Assembly (NCBI GenBank): GCA_013697045.1
Contig: JACCXJ010000081.1
Coordinates: forward strand, 1-32,088
Origin: Gammaproteobacteria bacterium
Lineage (GTDB): Bacteria; Pseudomonadota; Gammaproteobacteria; JACCXJ01
Length of the DNA stretch: 32,088 nucleotides
Reading direction: 5' to 3'
In this document: positions 7,850 through 15,304 of the stretch, piece after piece
Numbering within the stretch: position 1 is the stretch's first letter
How the letters are laid out: each line of letters begins with the position of its first letter
Notes under the pieces: model-generated
What the model saw: only the letters and a program-made list of their open reading frames with translations
The model's database searches: none
Told to the model about the DNA's origin: nothing
Made by a program: the position numbers and the translations under genes

Positions 7850-8263
7850 TCAAGATTGAACCTCGATCTGAACCCTGGCTAGCCCTGCATCCTTCATCCC
7901 GAGCCGTATGGCGGCCGCTCGCGAGAGATCGATGATCCGATCGTTCACGTAGGGCCCACGATCGGTTATCTTGACCTCGACCGACTTTCCATTCGTGACG
8001 TTGGTCACTTCGACCGTAGTCCCTAAGGGCAGCGTCCGATGCGCCGCAGTCAGCTTGTTTTGGCTGAAGACCTCACCGTTTGCGGTCTTCTTGCCGTGGA
8101 ATCGCGGCCCGTACCACGAAGCGGTGCCGATCTGCTCGAAGGCCGGAGCCTTGTGAGCCCTGGCGCTCTTGACGGCCGCCAATCCCAGGCTCAAGGACAC
8201 TAGGGTGGCGAGCACGGGCAACGTACTGGGAAGTGAGCGTTTGTAAGTTTGTAGCTCCTGCAT
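7850..8263 (-). CDS. rlpA: RlpA-like septal lytic transglycosylase domain protein
   Basis: RlpA proteins have a double-psi beta-barrel and in some species cut glycan strands stripped of stem peptides at the division site. This 137-residue form has an N-terminal signal sequence (to about residue 36, ending SARA) and then only the barrel: GTASWYGPRFHGKKTANGE, TAAHRTLPLGTTVEV and KITDRGPYVNDRIIDLS with the conserved Asp residues. There is no lipobox Cys and no C-terminal SPOR domain, so it would be a soluble periplasmic protein without the usual septum-targeting module. The ATG at 8263 follows GAGGAG; the frame extends upstream to 8407 without support. Confidence 0.85.
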   Translation of the reverse strand: MQELQTYKRSLPSTLPVLATLVSLSLGLAAVKSARAHKAPAFEQIGTASWYGPRFHGKKTANGEVFSQNKLTAAHRTLPLGTTVEVTNVTNGKSVEVKITDRGPYVNDRIIDLSRAAAIRLGMKDAGLARVQIEVQS

Positions 8264-8551
8264 ATCTTCGTGCTCCTCGCGGGTCTGCCCCAGACGCCCA
8301 CAAAGCCCTGTGCCACACCCGGATCCGCCACACAACCCATTGATGTAGAGGTTTAATTCTGGAGACACGGGGCGCCACTTCGACAGCCGGATGCGGGCCA
8401 TCGGCAAGGATTACCTGCCGCCCAGTACTCATTACCTGGGCGGATCGTTCCCCCATGCCCGTCGCGCCCTGCATGGCCGGAGAATAGCTTTAAGACCCTG
8501 TACAACCGCTTCGGGGTCGAATAGGGCGCTCGCACCACGCCCCAGCGATTC

Positions 8552-8569
8552 GCGGCACTACGGTGCCGC
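8552..8569 (+). other. Stable hairpin with a UACG tetraloop
   Basis: GCGGCAC, loop TACG, GTGCCGC: a 7-bp perfect stem closed by C-G around UACG, the exceptionally stable UNCG type, if read from the plus strand. No T-tract follows. It could be a structural element of the leader of the downstream gene. Confidence 0.35.
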
Positions 8570-8600
8570 CGCAAGGCCGAGGATCCGGCCGCCCGGCTCT

Positions 8601-8637
8601 CTGTAATCCTTACCGAGAGCCCCTGTAAATCTTACCG
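8601..8637. promoter_or_regulatory. Tandem 15-base direct repeat, candidate activator site
   Basis: CTGTAATCCTTACCG at 8601-8615 and CTGTAAATCTTACCG at 8623-8637 match at 13 of 15 positions and are 22 bp apart, two helical turns. Same-face direct repeats of this kind are typical of response-regulator sites. They lie about 140 bases before the DUF2383 gene. The regulator is unknown. Confidence 0.3.
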
Positions 8638-8778
8638 GACCCCCCTGCGCCCGAATGCTGGCCAGATCGCATCCGAGATCACAGACGTCGTTGAACACGG
8701 GCACAGATCGCCCGCGGGAGGGGGTCTGGCACAGGCGTTGCGGCCGTCCGGGTAGCCGACACGAAAGGGGAGGCACGC

Positions 8779-9445
8779 ATGAATAACCGCAAGATCAATG
8801 AGCTTTTGAACACAGAACTATCGGCAGTCGAGACTTTATGAAGAGGCCCTCCAAGAGAAGGAATGGAAAGTCCTTGGGACCGACCCGCAAATTCGGGAAT
8901 TGTTCCACATCTTGGTGGACCATCTGCAGGCCGCCTCGCAGCTCGCAACCGAGGTCCAGCGTTTGGGGGGAAGACCGGCCAATGGCACACAAGCGTGGGA
9001 TAGCCATCTGCGCATGGACGCCGCGAGGCTGTTTGGCGATGGGAACCTGTTCGACGACAAAGGAGCGCTGGAGGCCTTGAAGGAAGGCGAGGAGAGGGGC
9101 CTCAAGGAATACCAAGCCATACTTCACGATCAGGCCTTGTCTCCTGAGGTCAAACCATTGATCAGATCTCTGGAGACGAAACAGCAGGCGCGCGTACGGG
9201 CCTCGGACCATCTGATGATGAGCGTTGACCATAGGGGGCTGGGCCATGATCGCCGCACGCGCTATCCGGCTTCTGCTCGAGTCGCTATCAACGCACGCCC
9301 AAAAAGGGAGACGCCGGCAGGTTGTCGCCCAGGCAGGACCTCATCGAGAATTCGATCGATAAGCGAGAGCAAGGGGAAAATACCGACTGGGCCAGGCCCT
9401 GGCGTTCGTTTCAATCCTGGGGGCCGTACTAAACGCAAACGATGA
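8779..9445 (+). pseudogene. Frameshifted DUF2383 (PA2169-type) four-helix-bundle protein
   Basis: An ATG behind a good ribosome binding site encodes MNNRKINELLNTELSAVET and then meets TGA at 8839-8841. Dropping one T from the run at 8835-8837 joins it to a long frame reading YEEALQEKEWKVLG, then LFHILVDHLQAASQLATEVQ, GDGNLFDDKGALEALKEGEE and SLETKQQARVRASDH. This is the ferritin-like helical bundle of DUF2383/PA2169 proteins, a stress-associated family of unknown function. The normal product is about 150 residues; here the family-like part ends near 9235 and the rest of the frame is basic and unlike it, so the C-terminus may also be damaged. A sequencing error at the T run is possible. Confidence 0.6.
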
Positions 9446-9479
9446 TGAGGGCGCCCCCGTCTGCCAAGCCATTTCGTGC

Positions 9480-9702
9480 CCTCTGAGCGTTGCGTGCGAA
9501 ACCCATCGAGACCTATCGCTGACCCAAGCCCGGGAGCACTTCGAGCGTGACTATCTGGTGACGCTCCTGAAGGCGACCCAAAGCAATTGTGAGCCATGCG
9601 GTGCGGCTCGCGCACGGCTTGCGCACCAAGTTTTATCCGCTGCTGCGCCGGTATCAACTTGGACCCCGGAAGCTTCCGCGTCCGTTGAAACCAGGAGATT
9701 AA
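9480..9702 (+). pseudogene. C-terminal remnant of an NtrC-type response regulator (Fis-like HTH)
   Basis: The plus strand reads LSLTQAREHFERDYLVTLLK then ATQSN, followed after a one-base shift at 9587-9588 (an extra T) by VSHAVRLAHGLRTKFYPLLR and RYQLGPRK to a TAA at 9700. Sigma-54-dependent regulators end in this way: an AR..FER.YL..LL..TQGNVS helix pair, then A..AGRNRTEFYKLLRRY. The receiver and AAA+ domains are absent and no start is visible, so this is a relic. Assignment is by recognised motif order across two frames. Confidence 0.55.
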
Positions 9703-9749
9703 CGAGCCGAATGATGCGGTATGGCACAGGACTTGACCCATTCACATAT

Positions 9750-9766
9750 TGCGGGCGAGGCCCGCA
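9750..9766 (+). other. Short hairpin upstream of the EF-hand gene
   Basis: TGCGGGC, loop GAG, GCCCGCA forms a perfect 7-bp stem 35 bases before the EF-hand start. It may end transcription from upstream or shield the leader; no T-tract follows. Confidence 0.3.
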
Positions 9767-9800
9767 GGTCTAGAAAACCTGTCAATCGGAGGAGGTTATT

Positions 9801-10094
9801 ATGAGATTCAGCAAATCATTGGTACCCGGCGTGGTCTTGCTGTGCGGTTCCGGCTTGGTCATGGCGGAGGAACATATGGTCAGGCCGCAAGCGTCGGACG
9901 ACGCGGTCCCCGAGTTCAGCGCGGTGGATACCGACAAGGACGGGCTCATCAGCTCTTCGGAGGCGGTCGCGGTCCCCGCCGTGGTGGAACAGTTCTCCGA
10001 TGCCGACCGTAATGGCGACGGCGAGTTGACCAAGGACGAATACGCCGTCATCGAGCGCGGTGGCGAGGACAAGCCGAGCGAAGGACGCATCTAG
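9801..10094 (+). CDS. Exported EF-hand calcium-binding protein
   Basis: A 97-residue protein with an N-terminal signal sequence (MRFSKSLVPGVVLLCGSGLVMA, cleavage near residue 22) and two EF-hand loops. The first, DTDKDGLISSSE near residues 48-59, and the second, DADRNGDGELTKDE near 72-83, have Asp, Asp, Gly and a closing Glu in the canonical places for calcium. A GGAGGAGG site precedes the ATG. Such small periplasmic EF-hand proteins are common but have no agreed function; calcium buffering or sensing in the envelope is inferred. Nearby genes are small or broken, so context says little. Confidence 0.82.
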   Translation: MRFSKSLVPGVVLLCGSGLVMAEEHMVRPQASDDAVPEFSAVDTDKDGLISSSEAVAVPAVVEQFSDADRNGDGELTKDEYAVIERGGEDKPSEGRI

Positions 10095-10155
10095 CCGGGT
10101 CCGGTCGTCTGCTCTAGTCGTCTCGATTTTCGGCGGCCGTCGCTGCCGGCGGCGA

Positions 10156-10190
10156 CCCGCCCGGGGGCAAGGTCATTGGCCCCGGGCGGG
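10156..10190 (+). terminator. Strong GC hairpin after the EF-hand gene
   Basis: CCCGCCCGGGG at 10156-10166 pairs perfectly with CCCCGGGCGGG at 10180-10190 (11 bp, 13-base loop), 62 bases after the EF-hand stop. There is no U-tract, so termination is inferred from position and stability only. Confidence 0.4.
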
Positions 10191-10241
10191 GGCCCCCGAG
10201 GCGACCGAACTACCTGAACCACCCCCAACACCTGGTAGCCA

Positions 10242-10433
10242 ATGAACCGACGATTACTGATTGCAACATCCGTCTTCGTGGCTGTGCTGATGACCGGCTG
10301 TGAAGATTGGGACTCGTCCGAGTGGCGACAGGGATCCTCGAGCCAGAGCGAGTCTCCGGGCCGAGGCGTCACACCGGCACCGGAGGTGCCTGGCCCACCT
10401 GGCCCCTCGGGGCCCGATCAGTCGCTACAGTAG
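10242..10433 (+). CDS. Small lipoprotein, function unknown
   Basis: Encodes 63 residues. The N-terminus, MNRRLLIATSVFVAVLMTGC, is a lipoprotein signal peptide with a lipobox LMTGC, so the mature protein would be a lipid-anchored peptide of about 44 residues starting at Cys20. The rest is rich in Ser, Pro and Gly (GPPGPSGP near the end) with no fold recognised. It follows the EF-hand gene on the same strand and is bounded by a strong hairpin on each side, so it may be its own transcript. The ribosome binding site is weak. Confidence 0.6.
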   Translation: MNRRLLIATSVFVAVLMTGCEDWDSSEWRQGSSSQSESPGRGVTPAPEVPGPPGPSGPDQSLQ

Positions 10434-10441
10434 TCTATTCC

Positions 10442-10472
10442 GGTGGAGTGGCTCGGTCGGGGCCACTCCACC
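10442..10472 (+). terminator. Hairpin directly after the small lipoprotein gene
   Basis: GGTGGAGTGGC at 10442-10452 and GCCACTCCACC at 10462-10472 form a perfect 11-bp stem with a 9-base loop, starting 9 bases after the lipoprotein stop codon. Position suggests a terminator, though no T-tract follows. Confidence 0.45.
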
Positions 10473-10633
10473 CACTGCACCGAGGGGGCGCTAGCTGCAG
10501 CTCGCCGGGTCCGTGTCGGGGGTGCGAACCGTGGAAGAGGACATGTGCATCCTCGAGGTCCCGTAAGCCCTGCCTGGACCGGAGGGGCTGAGTACCGACG
10601 GGTACCAGTTGACCCCCCCGGCCGGCGGAGGCG

Positions 10634-10836
10634 CTACAAGCCGCAGCGGGCGAGCAGCTCGCGGCCTTTCCGCGTGATGAACCCCTCGTCGCTGATGAGG
10701 CCGAGCTTATACAGAGACGCAAAACGGGCCTGGCGCCGGTCCGTGGCAGATAGACCGTCCCGTCACCGTAACGGTGTTGTAATACCCTGGCAAGCTCCAG
10801 ATCGTTGGGCATATCGCCCCATGTGACCGTGTTCAT
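10634..10836 (-). pseudogene. Frameshifted small protein of unknown family
   Basis: An ATG at 10836 opens a frame reading MNTVTWGDMPNDLELARVLQ, then HRYGDGTVYL, after which it turns into low-complexity Ser/Arg/Ala. In a second frame the same strand continues sensibly: ATDRRQARFASLYKLGLISD then GFITRKGRELLARCGL and a stop at 10636-10634. One base missing near 10747-10755 explains both. The restored product would be about 67 residues, charged and probably helical. I do not recognise the family. The error could be real or from sequencing. Confidence 0.4.
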
Positions 10837-11000
10837 AGTCGTTTCACCTATTGCCTTACCCTACCTGGGATACCCGAGCGATATACGCTATACGCTGGGC
10901 TTCTGTCCTTAGATGTCCCGGAAACGGCGATTGGGTGCAATTCCTGCCCCGACGCCCCCCTCTATGTCTGCCACTCTAAGCGATCGAGTGGCTCGCGGTC

Positions 11001-11016
11001 TGTGAACTATTTCACA
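11001..11016. promoter_or_regulatory. CRP/FNR-superfamily-like palindrome
   Basis: TGTGA-ACTATT-TCACA is an exact match to the symmetric CRP half-sites with the canonical 6-base spacer; flanking C11000 and G11017 also pair. It lies about 280 bases before the DUF493 promoter, far for direct activation, so its target is uncertain. Confidence 0.4.
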
Positions 11017-11278
11017 GCGCTCACGGTCATCGGCTTCCTGGGAAACGCCCGGGGACACGCTGGGGCGTCGCATCGCGGCAATGCTCAAGGCAAGAACGCT
11101 GCCTACCGGGCGCGGTTGCCCGCCAGGTGCGTCGTGTCGACGCGGGTGCCGGATCGATCGGCAGGGCCGGCGATGCCTCGCGGCGACGTGCCCCCACCGG
11201 TCCGCGGGTCCGCCTATGTCTACAGATGCGTTCGATAGCGTCGAGGTCGACGCCGGAACACCGGCGCGGTCTTCCGCC

Positions 11279-11284
11279 TATAAT
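11279..11284 (+). promoter_or_regulatory. Candidate -10 box of the DUF493-lipB-lipA operon
   Basis: An exact TATAAT stands 27 bases before the DUF493 start, just ahead of its GGAG ribosome binding site. The -35 region is poor (GGAACA with an 18-bp spacer). Confidence 0.35.
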
Positions 11285-11311
11285 GGCTCGGTCTGTGAGG
11301 AGAAATAGCCT

Positions 11312-11581
11312 ATGAGCCTCCTCGGCGAGCCTGGCTTGTGCTTCCCGTGTAGCTTCCCGATCAAGGCCATGGGCCGGGCAGAGGAGGGTTTCGACCTCAT
11401 GATCCTCGGGATCGTGCGCCGGCACTCCCCGGGGCTCGGTGAAACGGCAGTCAAGATCCGGCTTTCGACCGGCGGGCGCTACATGGCGGTCACCGTAACC
11501 ATTGAGGCGATGAGCCAGGGGCAGCTCGACGCCATCTACCGCGAGCTCAGCAGTCACGAGCGCGTCATAATGGCGCTTTAG
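11312..11581 (+). CDS. DUF493 (YbeD-like) family protein
   Basis: An 89-residue protein of the YbeD/DUF493 family, a small alpha-beta fold resembling an ACT regulatory domain. The recognisable parts are the N-terminal LLGEPGLCFPCSFPIKAMGR, typical of PC.FPIK openings in this family, and the C-terminal GGRYMAVTVTIEAMSQGQLD followed by IYRELSSHERVIMAL. The gene is directly followed by lipB after 20 bases, the standard order ybeD-lipB-lipA in Proteobacteria; a role near lipoate metabolism is suggested by this linkage but not proven. GAGGAG precedes the start by 9 bases. Confidence 0.88.
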   Translation: MSLLGEPGLCFPCSFPIKAMGRAEEGFDLMILGIVRRHSPGLGETAVKIRLSTGGRYMAVTVTIEAMSQGQLDAIYRELSSHERVIMAL

Positions 11582-11601
11582 GGGGATGCGGGTGCAACCG
11601 G

Positions 11602-12288
11602 GTGACGCTGCCGGACCACTTGGCGGAGGCCGCGTCGTATCGAGGCGACGTGCGGGTGCGAGACCTCGGGACCGTGGCCTATGCCGAGGCCTTTGAGGCC
11701 ATGCGCCAGTTCACGGCGGAACGCGGGCCGACCAGCATGGATGAGATCTGGCTCCTCGATCACCCCCCGGTCTATACCCTGGGCCTGAACGGTAAACTGA
11801 TCCATGTGCTCGACCCCGGTACTATCCCCGTGCTGCGGAGCGATCGCGGAGGGCAGGTCACCTACCATGGGCCCGGGCAGCTCGTGGTCTATGTGCTGAT
11901 CGATCTCGCACGCCGTGGCCTGGGTCTCCGGCGGCTGGTGTATGTCTTGGAGCAGTCGGTCATCGACCTCTGTGCCGGCTTCGAGGTGGAAGCCGGGCGG
12001 CGGGCCGGCGCGCCGGGGGTGTATGCCCGGGACGCCAAGCTCGCCGCGCTCGGTCTGCGCGTGCGGCGCGGTTGCAGCTATCACGGGCTCGCGCTCAATG
12101 TAGACATGGATCTCTCGCCCTACGCCGGCATCGATCCCTGTGGCTATGCCGGGCTGTGCGTGACCCGGCTTCGCGACCTGGGGGTGGCCGTGGGGATCGC
12201 GGACATCAAATCTCGCATCGTGCCTCACCTCCTCGATCACCTGGGATACGCGCACCCGGAAGCCCGAGCCGCCCGCCATGCCGCCTGA
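11602..12288 (+). CDS. lipB: Octanoyl-[acyl-carrier-protein]:protein octanoyltransferase
   Basis: Moves octanoate from acyl carrier protein to the lipoyl domains of 2-oxoacid dehydrogenases and the glycine cleavage H protein, the first step of lipoate synthesis. The 228-residue product has the family signatures [35 protein letters not shown] (catalytic Lys) and [12 protein letters not shown], then IDPCGYAGL with the catalytic Cys. A GTG start at 11602 is chosen because the frame has no earlier candidate and it gives the usual length. The 3' end overlaps lipA by 11 bases, so translation is coupled. Confidence 0.93.
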   Translation: MTLPDHLAEAASYRGDVRVRDLGTVAYAEAFEAMRQFTAERGPTSMDEIWLLDHPPVYTLGLNGKLIHVLDPGTIPVLRSDRGGQVTYHGPGQLVVYVLIDLARRGLGLRRLVYVLEQSVIDLCAGFEVEAGRRAGAPGVYARDAKLAALGLRVRRGCSYHGLALNVDMDLSPYAGIDPCGYAGLCVTRLRDLGVAVGIADIKSRIVPHLLDHLGYAHPEARAARHAA

Positions 12289-13228
12289 AACCACCGTGCG
12301 GCCGCACCTGGACCGCGGGCGGGCCAAGACGGCGCCGCAGAAGCTCCCGCCGAGCCCCGGCCTCTTGCCGAGGAAGCCGCCCTGGATCCGGGCGAAGGCC
12401 CCGACCGATCCCAAGGTCCTGGCGCTCAAGGCGCTGTTGCGTGAGAAGCGCCTGCACACGGTGTGTGAGGAGGCCGCTTGCCCGAACCTCGGGGAGTGCT
12501 TTTCACACGGCACCGCGACCTTCATGATCCTGGGTGATCTGTGCACGCGCCGCTGTCCGTTTTGCGACGTGGCCCATGGCCGGCCAGCGCCGCCCGACCC
12601 CGAAGAGCCTAGCCATCTCGCCGAGGCCGTGGCGGCCATGGGCCTTTCCTATGCGGTCATCACCTCGGTCGATCGCGACGATCTGCCGGACGGAGGCGCC
12701 GCCCACTTCGCCGCCTGCATCCGGGCGCTACGCGCGCAACTGCCCGGCCTGTGCGTCGAGGTGTTGGTGCCTGATTTCCGCAAACGCGTGGGGATCGCCC
12801 TGGAACGGCTCCGCGAGGCGCCGCCCGATGTCTTCAACCACAACCTCGAGACCGTGCCCAGGCTCTACCGCCGGGTGCGGCCGGGGGCAGATTACCGGGG
12901 CTCGCTCCTGCTCCTCAAGCATTTCAAGGCTCTGCACCCGGAGGTCCCGACCAAATCCGGGCTCATGCTGGGGCTCGGTGAGGGTCTCGATGAGGTCCGC
13001 GCGGTGATGCACGACCTTCGCGAGCACGATTGCGAGATGCTGACCGTCGGCCAGTATCTACAGCCGAGCCGCTATCACCTTCCGGTTGAGCGCTTCGTCA
13101 CGCCGGCCGAGTTCCGGGAGCTCGGCGATTTTGCCCGCGGCCTTGGTTTCCTGTGTGTGGCCAGTGGTCCGCTGGTGCGGTCTTCGTATCACGCCGATCT
13201 GCAGGCGCGCGGCGAGCCCGTGGAATGA
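12278..13228 (+). CDS. lipA: Lipoyl synthase (radical SAM)
   Basis: Inserts two sulfur atoms into protein-bound octanoate to make the lipoyl cofactor. The 316-residue protein has both cysteine sets of Lip[13 protein letters not shown], which binds the auxiliary iron-sulfur cluster that is sacrificed as sulfur donor, and CTRRCPFCD, the radical SAM cluster. Further landmarks are [19 protein letters not shown] and the C-terminal RSSYHAD. The start overlaps the end of lipB. Its demand for sulfur is a loose link to the sulfate cluster downstream, but nothing in the sequence ties their regulation. Confidence 0.95.
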   Translation: MPPETTVRPHLDRGRAKTAPQKLPPSPGLLPRKPPWIRAKAPTDPKVLALKALLREKRLHTVCEEAACPNLGECFSHGTATFMILGDLCTRRCPFCDVAHGRPAPPDPEEPSHLAEAVAAMGLSYAVITSVDRDDLPDGGAAHFAACIRALRAQLPGLCVEVLVPDFRKRVGIALERLREAPPDVFNHNLETVPRLYRRVRPGADYRGSLLLLKHFKALHPEVPTKSGLMLGLGEGLDEVRAVMHDLREHDCEMLTVGQYLQPSRYHLPVERFVTPAEFRELGDFARGLGFLCVASGPLVRSSYHADLQARGEPVE

Positions 13229-13240
13229 GGCCGGCGGGCC

Positions 13241-13429
13241 TCAGCCACCGTTTCGGGTCACCCCGAGCTCGACCGGGATCCTGACGTAGAACAGCGAGGC
13301 TCGCTCGGCGCCCACGAGCTCGATCAGACGCGCCGCCTCGGCGTCGCTCACCACGAACTCGACGACCACGGGCAGGTCCCCGTGCCAGCGTTTCCGGCGC
13401 TTGCGTCTACTACGGTGCGACGTCGGCAC
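13241..13429 (-). CDS. Short protein resembling the C-terminal half of a PII-like (DUF190) domain
   Basis: A 62-residue frame on the minus strand begins at a GTG inside the last 20 bases of xseA. It starts with a very basic stretch (SHRSRRKRRKRW) and continues DLPVVVEFVVSDAEAARLIE, then ASLFYVRIPVELG. The phrase DLPVVVE.V.S followed by a helix and a beta strand recalls the second half of DUF190 PII-like proteins; the first half is absent. It may be a truncated gene that decayed after xseA, or a short working protein coupled to xseA. The family assignment is tentative. Confidence 0.4.
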   Translation of the reverse strand: MPTSHRSRRKRRKRWHGDLPVVVEFVVSDAEAARLIELVGAERASLFYVRIPVELGVTRNGG

Positions 13430-14792
13430 CCGTGAGATCCGCTCGGGTGCGCAGCACCTCGCAGTCGGCCTCGCCACGTGCGAAGCGCGCCGTGACCGAA
13501 TCGCCGGGGCTTAGCACGGCCGCGTCGCGGACCACCTGGTTGGTCGCAGCGGTCGTGACGACGGCGTAGCCGCGCGCCAGGGTCGAGAGCGGGCTCACGG
13601 CGTTCAGGGTGGCGCCGAGCTTCGTGAGGCGTTCCTTGTGAACCGCCAGTCGTTGCGCGATCGCTTGGGTGAGGCGGGCCTCCTGGTGACGGCAGAGGCC
13701 GTGGCGCAAAGCCAGCGCCTGTTGCGGGTCATGGCGCAAGAGACGAGCCGTCTGCTCTGCGAGCTTGGCCATCTTCAGCGTGCGTGCGTTATGGGCAGCC
13801 CGCGCGAGCCGAAGCCACAGCTCGTCGAGGCGCTGGCTCTGGTCCATGAGCCGCCTGCGCGGGTGAACGAGACGCTTGGAGAGCCACTGGAGCGCTTCTT
13901 GCCCGCGATTTACGCGTGACATGAAAGCGCGCGCGAGCCGGGCTTCGAGATTCCTCTGTTGGTTCAGCAGCTCTTGTTGATCCGGGCTCACCACCTCGGC
14001 CGCCGCCGAGGGCGTGGCGGCACGTCGATCGGCCACCAGATCGGCGATCGTGAAGTCGATCTCGTGACCGATCCCCGTCACCACCGGCAACTCACAGGCA
14101 TAGATCGCACGCGCCAAGACCTCTTCGTTGAAGGGCCACAGATCCTCGAGCGAGCCCCCGCCCCGCGCCAGGATCAGGACATCGCAGTCCTTACGCCGGT
14201 CGGCCACGAAGAAGGCCCGGGCGATCTCCGAGGCCGCCCCGACGCCCTGCACCGGGACCGGGTAGACCACGACCGGCAGGGCCGGGAAGCGGCGTTTCAA
14301 CACGGAGAGGACATCGCGGATCGCCGCCCCGCTCGGAGAGGTGACGACACCGACCGCGCGGGGCCGCGCGGGGAGGGGAACCTTGTGGTCTTCGCTGAAC
14401 AGCCCCTCGGCCTGGAGCCGCCGTTTGAGGGCCTCGAGCGCCAGGCGCAGGCGCCCCTCACCGGCCGGCTCCAGGTGCTCGACGAGGAGCTGGAACTCCC
14501 CCCGTCCCTCGTAGAGGCTCACTTGGGCGCGCGCGAGCACCTGCACCCCGTTCACGAGATCGAAGCTCAAGCCGGTGTTGCGGGAACGGAAGAGGGCGCA
14601 ACGCACCTGGCACTGCGCGTCTTTGAGGGAGAAATAGAGGTGCCCCGAGGCCGGCCGGGCCAGGTTGGAGATCTCGCCCTCGACCCAGAGCGGCGGAAAA
14701 CTGCCTTCCAGGATGGTTCGGGCCTCACGGTTCAGGCGCGTGATGGTGTAGACGTCGCGAAACGTTTGGAGGAGCGAAAGGGCGCCCGGCAT
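13410..14792 (-). CDS. xseA: Exodeoxyribonuclease VII large subunit
   Basis: Catalytic subunit of exonuclease VII, which degrades single-stranded DNA from both ends in repair and recombination. At 460 residues it has the normal length. The OB-fold comes first (about 20-120: LWVEGEISNLARPASGHLYF, SLKDAQCQVRCALF). The catalytic core follows with GVVTSPSGAAIRDVLSVLKR, ILARGGGSLEDLWPFNEE and ITGIGHEIDFTIADLVADRR-type motifs (VVTGIGHEIDFT). A long coiled-coil region and the C-terminal LSTLARGYAVV segment complete it. The gene is transcribed away from oscA across a shared AT-rich region. xseB is not in the window. Confidence 0.95.
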   Translation of the reverse strand: MPGALSLLQTFRDVYTITRLNREARTILEGSFPPLWVEGEISNLARPASGHLYFSLKDAQCQVRCALFRSRNTGLSFDLVNGVQVLARAQVSLYEGRGEFQLLVEHLEPAGEGRLRLALEALKRRLQAEGLFSEDHKVPLPARPRAVGVVTSPSGAAIRDVLSVLKRRFPALPVVVYPVPVQGVGAASEIARAFFVADRRKDCDVLILARGGGSLEDLWPFNEEVLARAIYACELPVVTGIGHEIDFTIADLVADRRAATPSAAAEVVSPDQQELLNQQRNLEARLARAFMSRVNRGQEALQWLSKRLVHPRRRLMDQSQRLDELWLRLARAAHNARTLKMAKLAEQTARLLRHDPQQALALRHGLCRHQEARLTQAIAQRLAVHKERLTKLGATLNAVSPLSTLARGYAVVTTAATNQVVRDAAVLSPGDSVTARFARGEADCEVLRTRADLTGADVAP

Positions 14793-14927
14793 GCGGGGAT
14801 CATACGGCAGAAACCCGAGAGACTCGTGTCGAGTCGCTACGGTCGCAACGGCCGAGGAGCCGGTGACCCGGGCCCCAATGAGCGTTTGTATATTCGTATA
14901 TTGAATAATAATATAGAAATCTATTCT

Positions 14928-14956
14928 TTGAAGTTATGAATTCGACCGGCTATAGT
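14928..14956 (+). promoter_or_regulatory. oscA promoter with AT-rich upstream region
   Basis: TTGAAG at 14928-14933, exactly 17 bases, TATAGT at 14951-14956: a good sigma-70 promoter 32 bases before the oscA start. Directly upstream (14886-14927) is the most AT-rich stretch around, with a small palindrome ATAGA-AA-TCTAT at 14913-14924. In Proteobacteria such clusters are switched on by the LysR-type activator CysB under sulfur limitation, binding just upstream of -35; that CysB acts here is inferred. Confidence 0.6.
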
Positions 14957-14987
14957 GCCCGCCAGTAGGATCATCGGGAGGTACCGT

Positions 14988-15185
14988 ATGGCAATCACGA
15001 AGCTCGATCAATCTGAGCCTTTATCGGCGCCGGAATGGCCGACCTGGCTCGATCCCCTCCTCAACGCGATCAAACAACTGCGGTTCGGCTCCCTGGAGAT
15101 CACCGTGCACGACGGACGCATCGTCCAGATCGAGCGCAAGGAAAAACTGCGCTTCGGAACACCCGCAGCGCCGAAAGGGCGATAG
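14988..15185 (+). CDS. oscA: OscA-like DUF2292 (YezD) small protein
   Basis: A 65-residue protein of the DUF2292/YezD family. The diagnostic C-terminal half reads LRFGSLEITVHDGRIVQIER, then KEKLRF. In Pseudomonas, oscA lies in front of sbp-cysTWA and is needed for sulfur acquisition from several sources, notably under chromate stress; its molecular action is unknown. The ATG at 14988 is preceded by GGGAGG with a 6-base spacer; an ATG at 14955 in frame lies inside the promoter and is rejected. It is the first gene of the sulfate cluster. Confidence 0.85.
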   Translation: MAITKLDQSEPLSAPEWPTWLDPLLNAIKQLRFGSLEITVHDGRIVQIERKEKLRFGTPAAPKGR

Positions 15186-15218
15186 AAAAACCGAGGTGAT
15201 CGATAACGATTCCGCCCA

Positions 15219-15230
15219 CCAGTCGACTGG
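15219..15230. other. Perfect 12-bp palindrome between oscA and the porin gene
   Basis: CCAGTCGACTGG is fully self-complementary and sits in the 119-base gap between oscA and the porin gene. It could be an operator or a short hairpin affecting expression of the distal genes. Nothing more can be said from sequence. Confidence 0.2.
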
Positions 15231-15304
15231 AGGCATAGAACCAGAATGCGCAGCTGAGCTGACCGGACCACCGGAGGTTCTCGTGAAAGAGGGAGATCAT
15301 CGTA

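Larger units (their letters stand above)
8264..8778. other. Intergenic region between divergent rlpA and the DUF2383 gene
   Basis: About 515 bases with no convincing protein-coding frame. It holds a strong UACG-loop hairpin (8552-8569) and a pair of 15-base direct repeats (8601-8637), listed separately. A ribosome binding site (AAAGGGGAGG, from about 8764) marks its right end. Confidence 0.4.
10837..11311. other. Intergenic region upstream of the DUF493-lipB-lipA operon
   Basis: About 475 bases with no supported gene; long frames here on both strands are GC-driven and have no family resemblance. It contains a tandem TATACGC pair (10882-10895), a CRP-like palindrome (11001-11016) and a candidate -10 box before DUF493. 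Confidence 0.4.

Noticed and set aside
9262-9741. 159-codon minus-strand frame in the damaged 9.3-9.7 kb region
   Set aside because: No ribosome binding site or family resemblance; the plus strand carries the regulator remnant.
10156-10190. Classical intrinsic terminator with U-tract
   Set aside because: The stem is strong, but no T-run follows on either strand, so it is reported only as terminator-like.
11027-11557. 176-codon minus-strand frame over DUF493 and its leader
   Set aside because: Overlaps a well-supported gene in antisense and has no recognisable domain.
13959-14939. Plus-strand frame antisense to xseA
   Set aside because: Shadow frame; xseA is complete and conserved.
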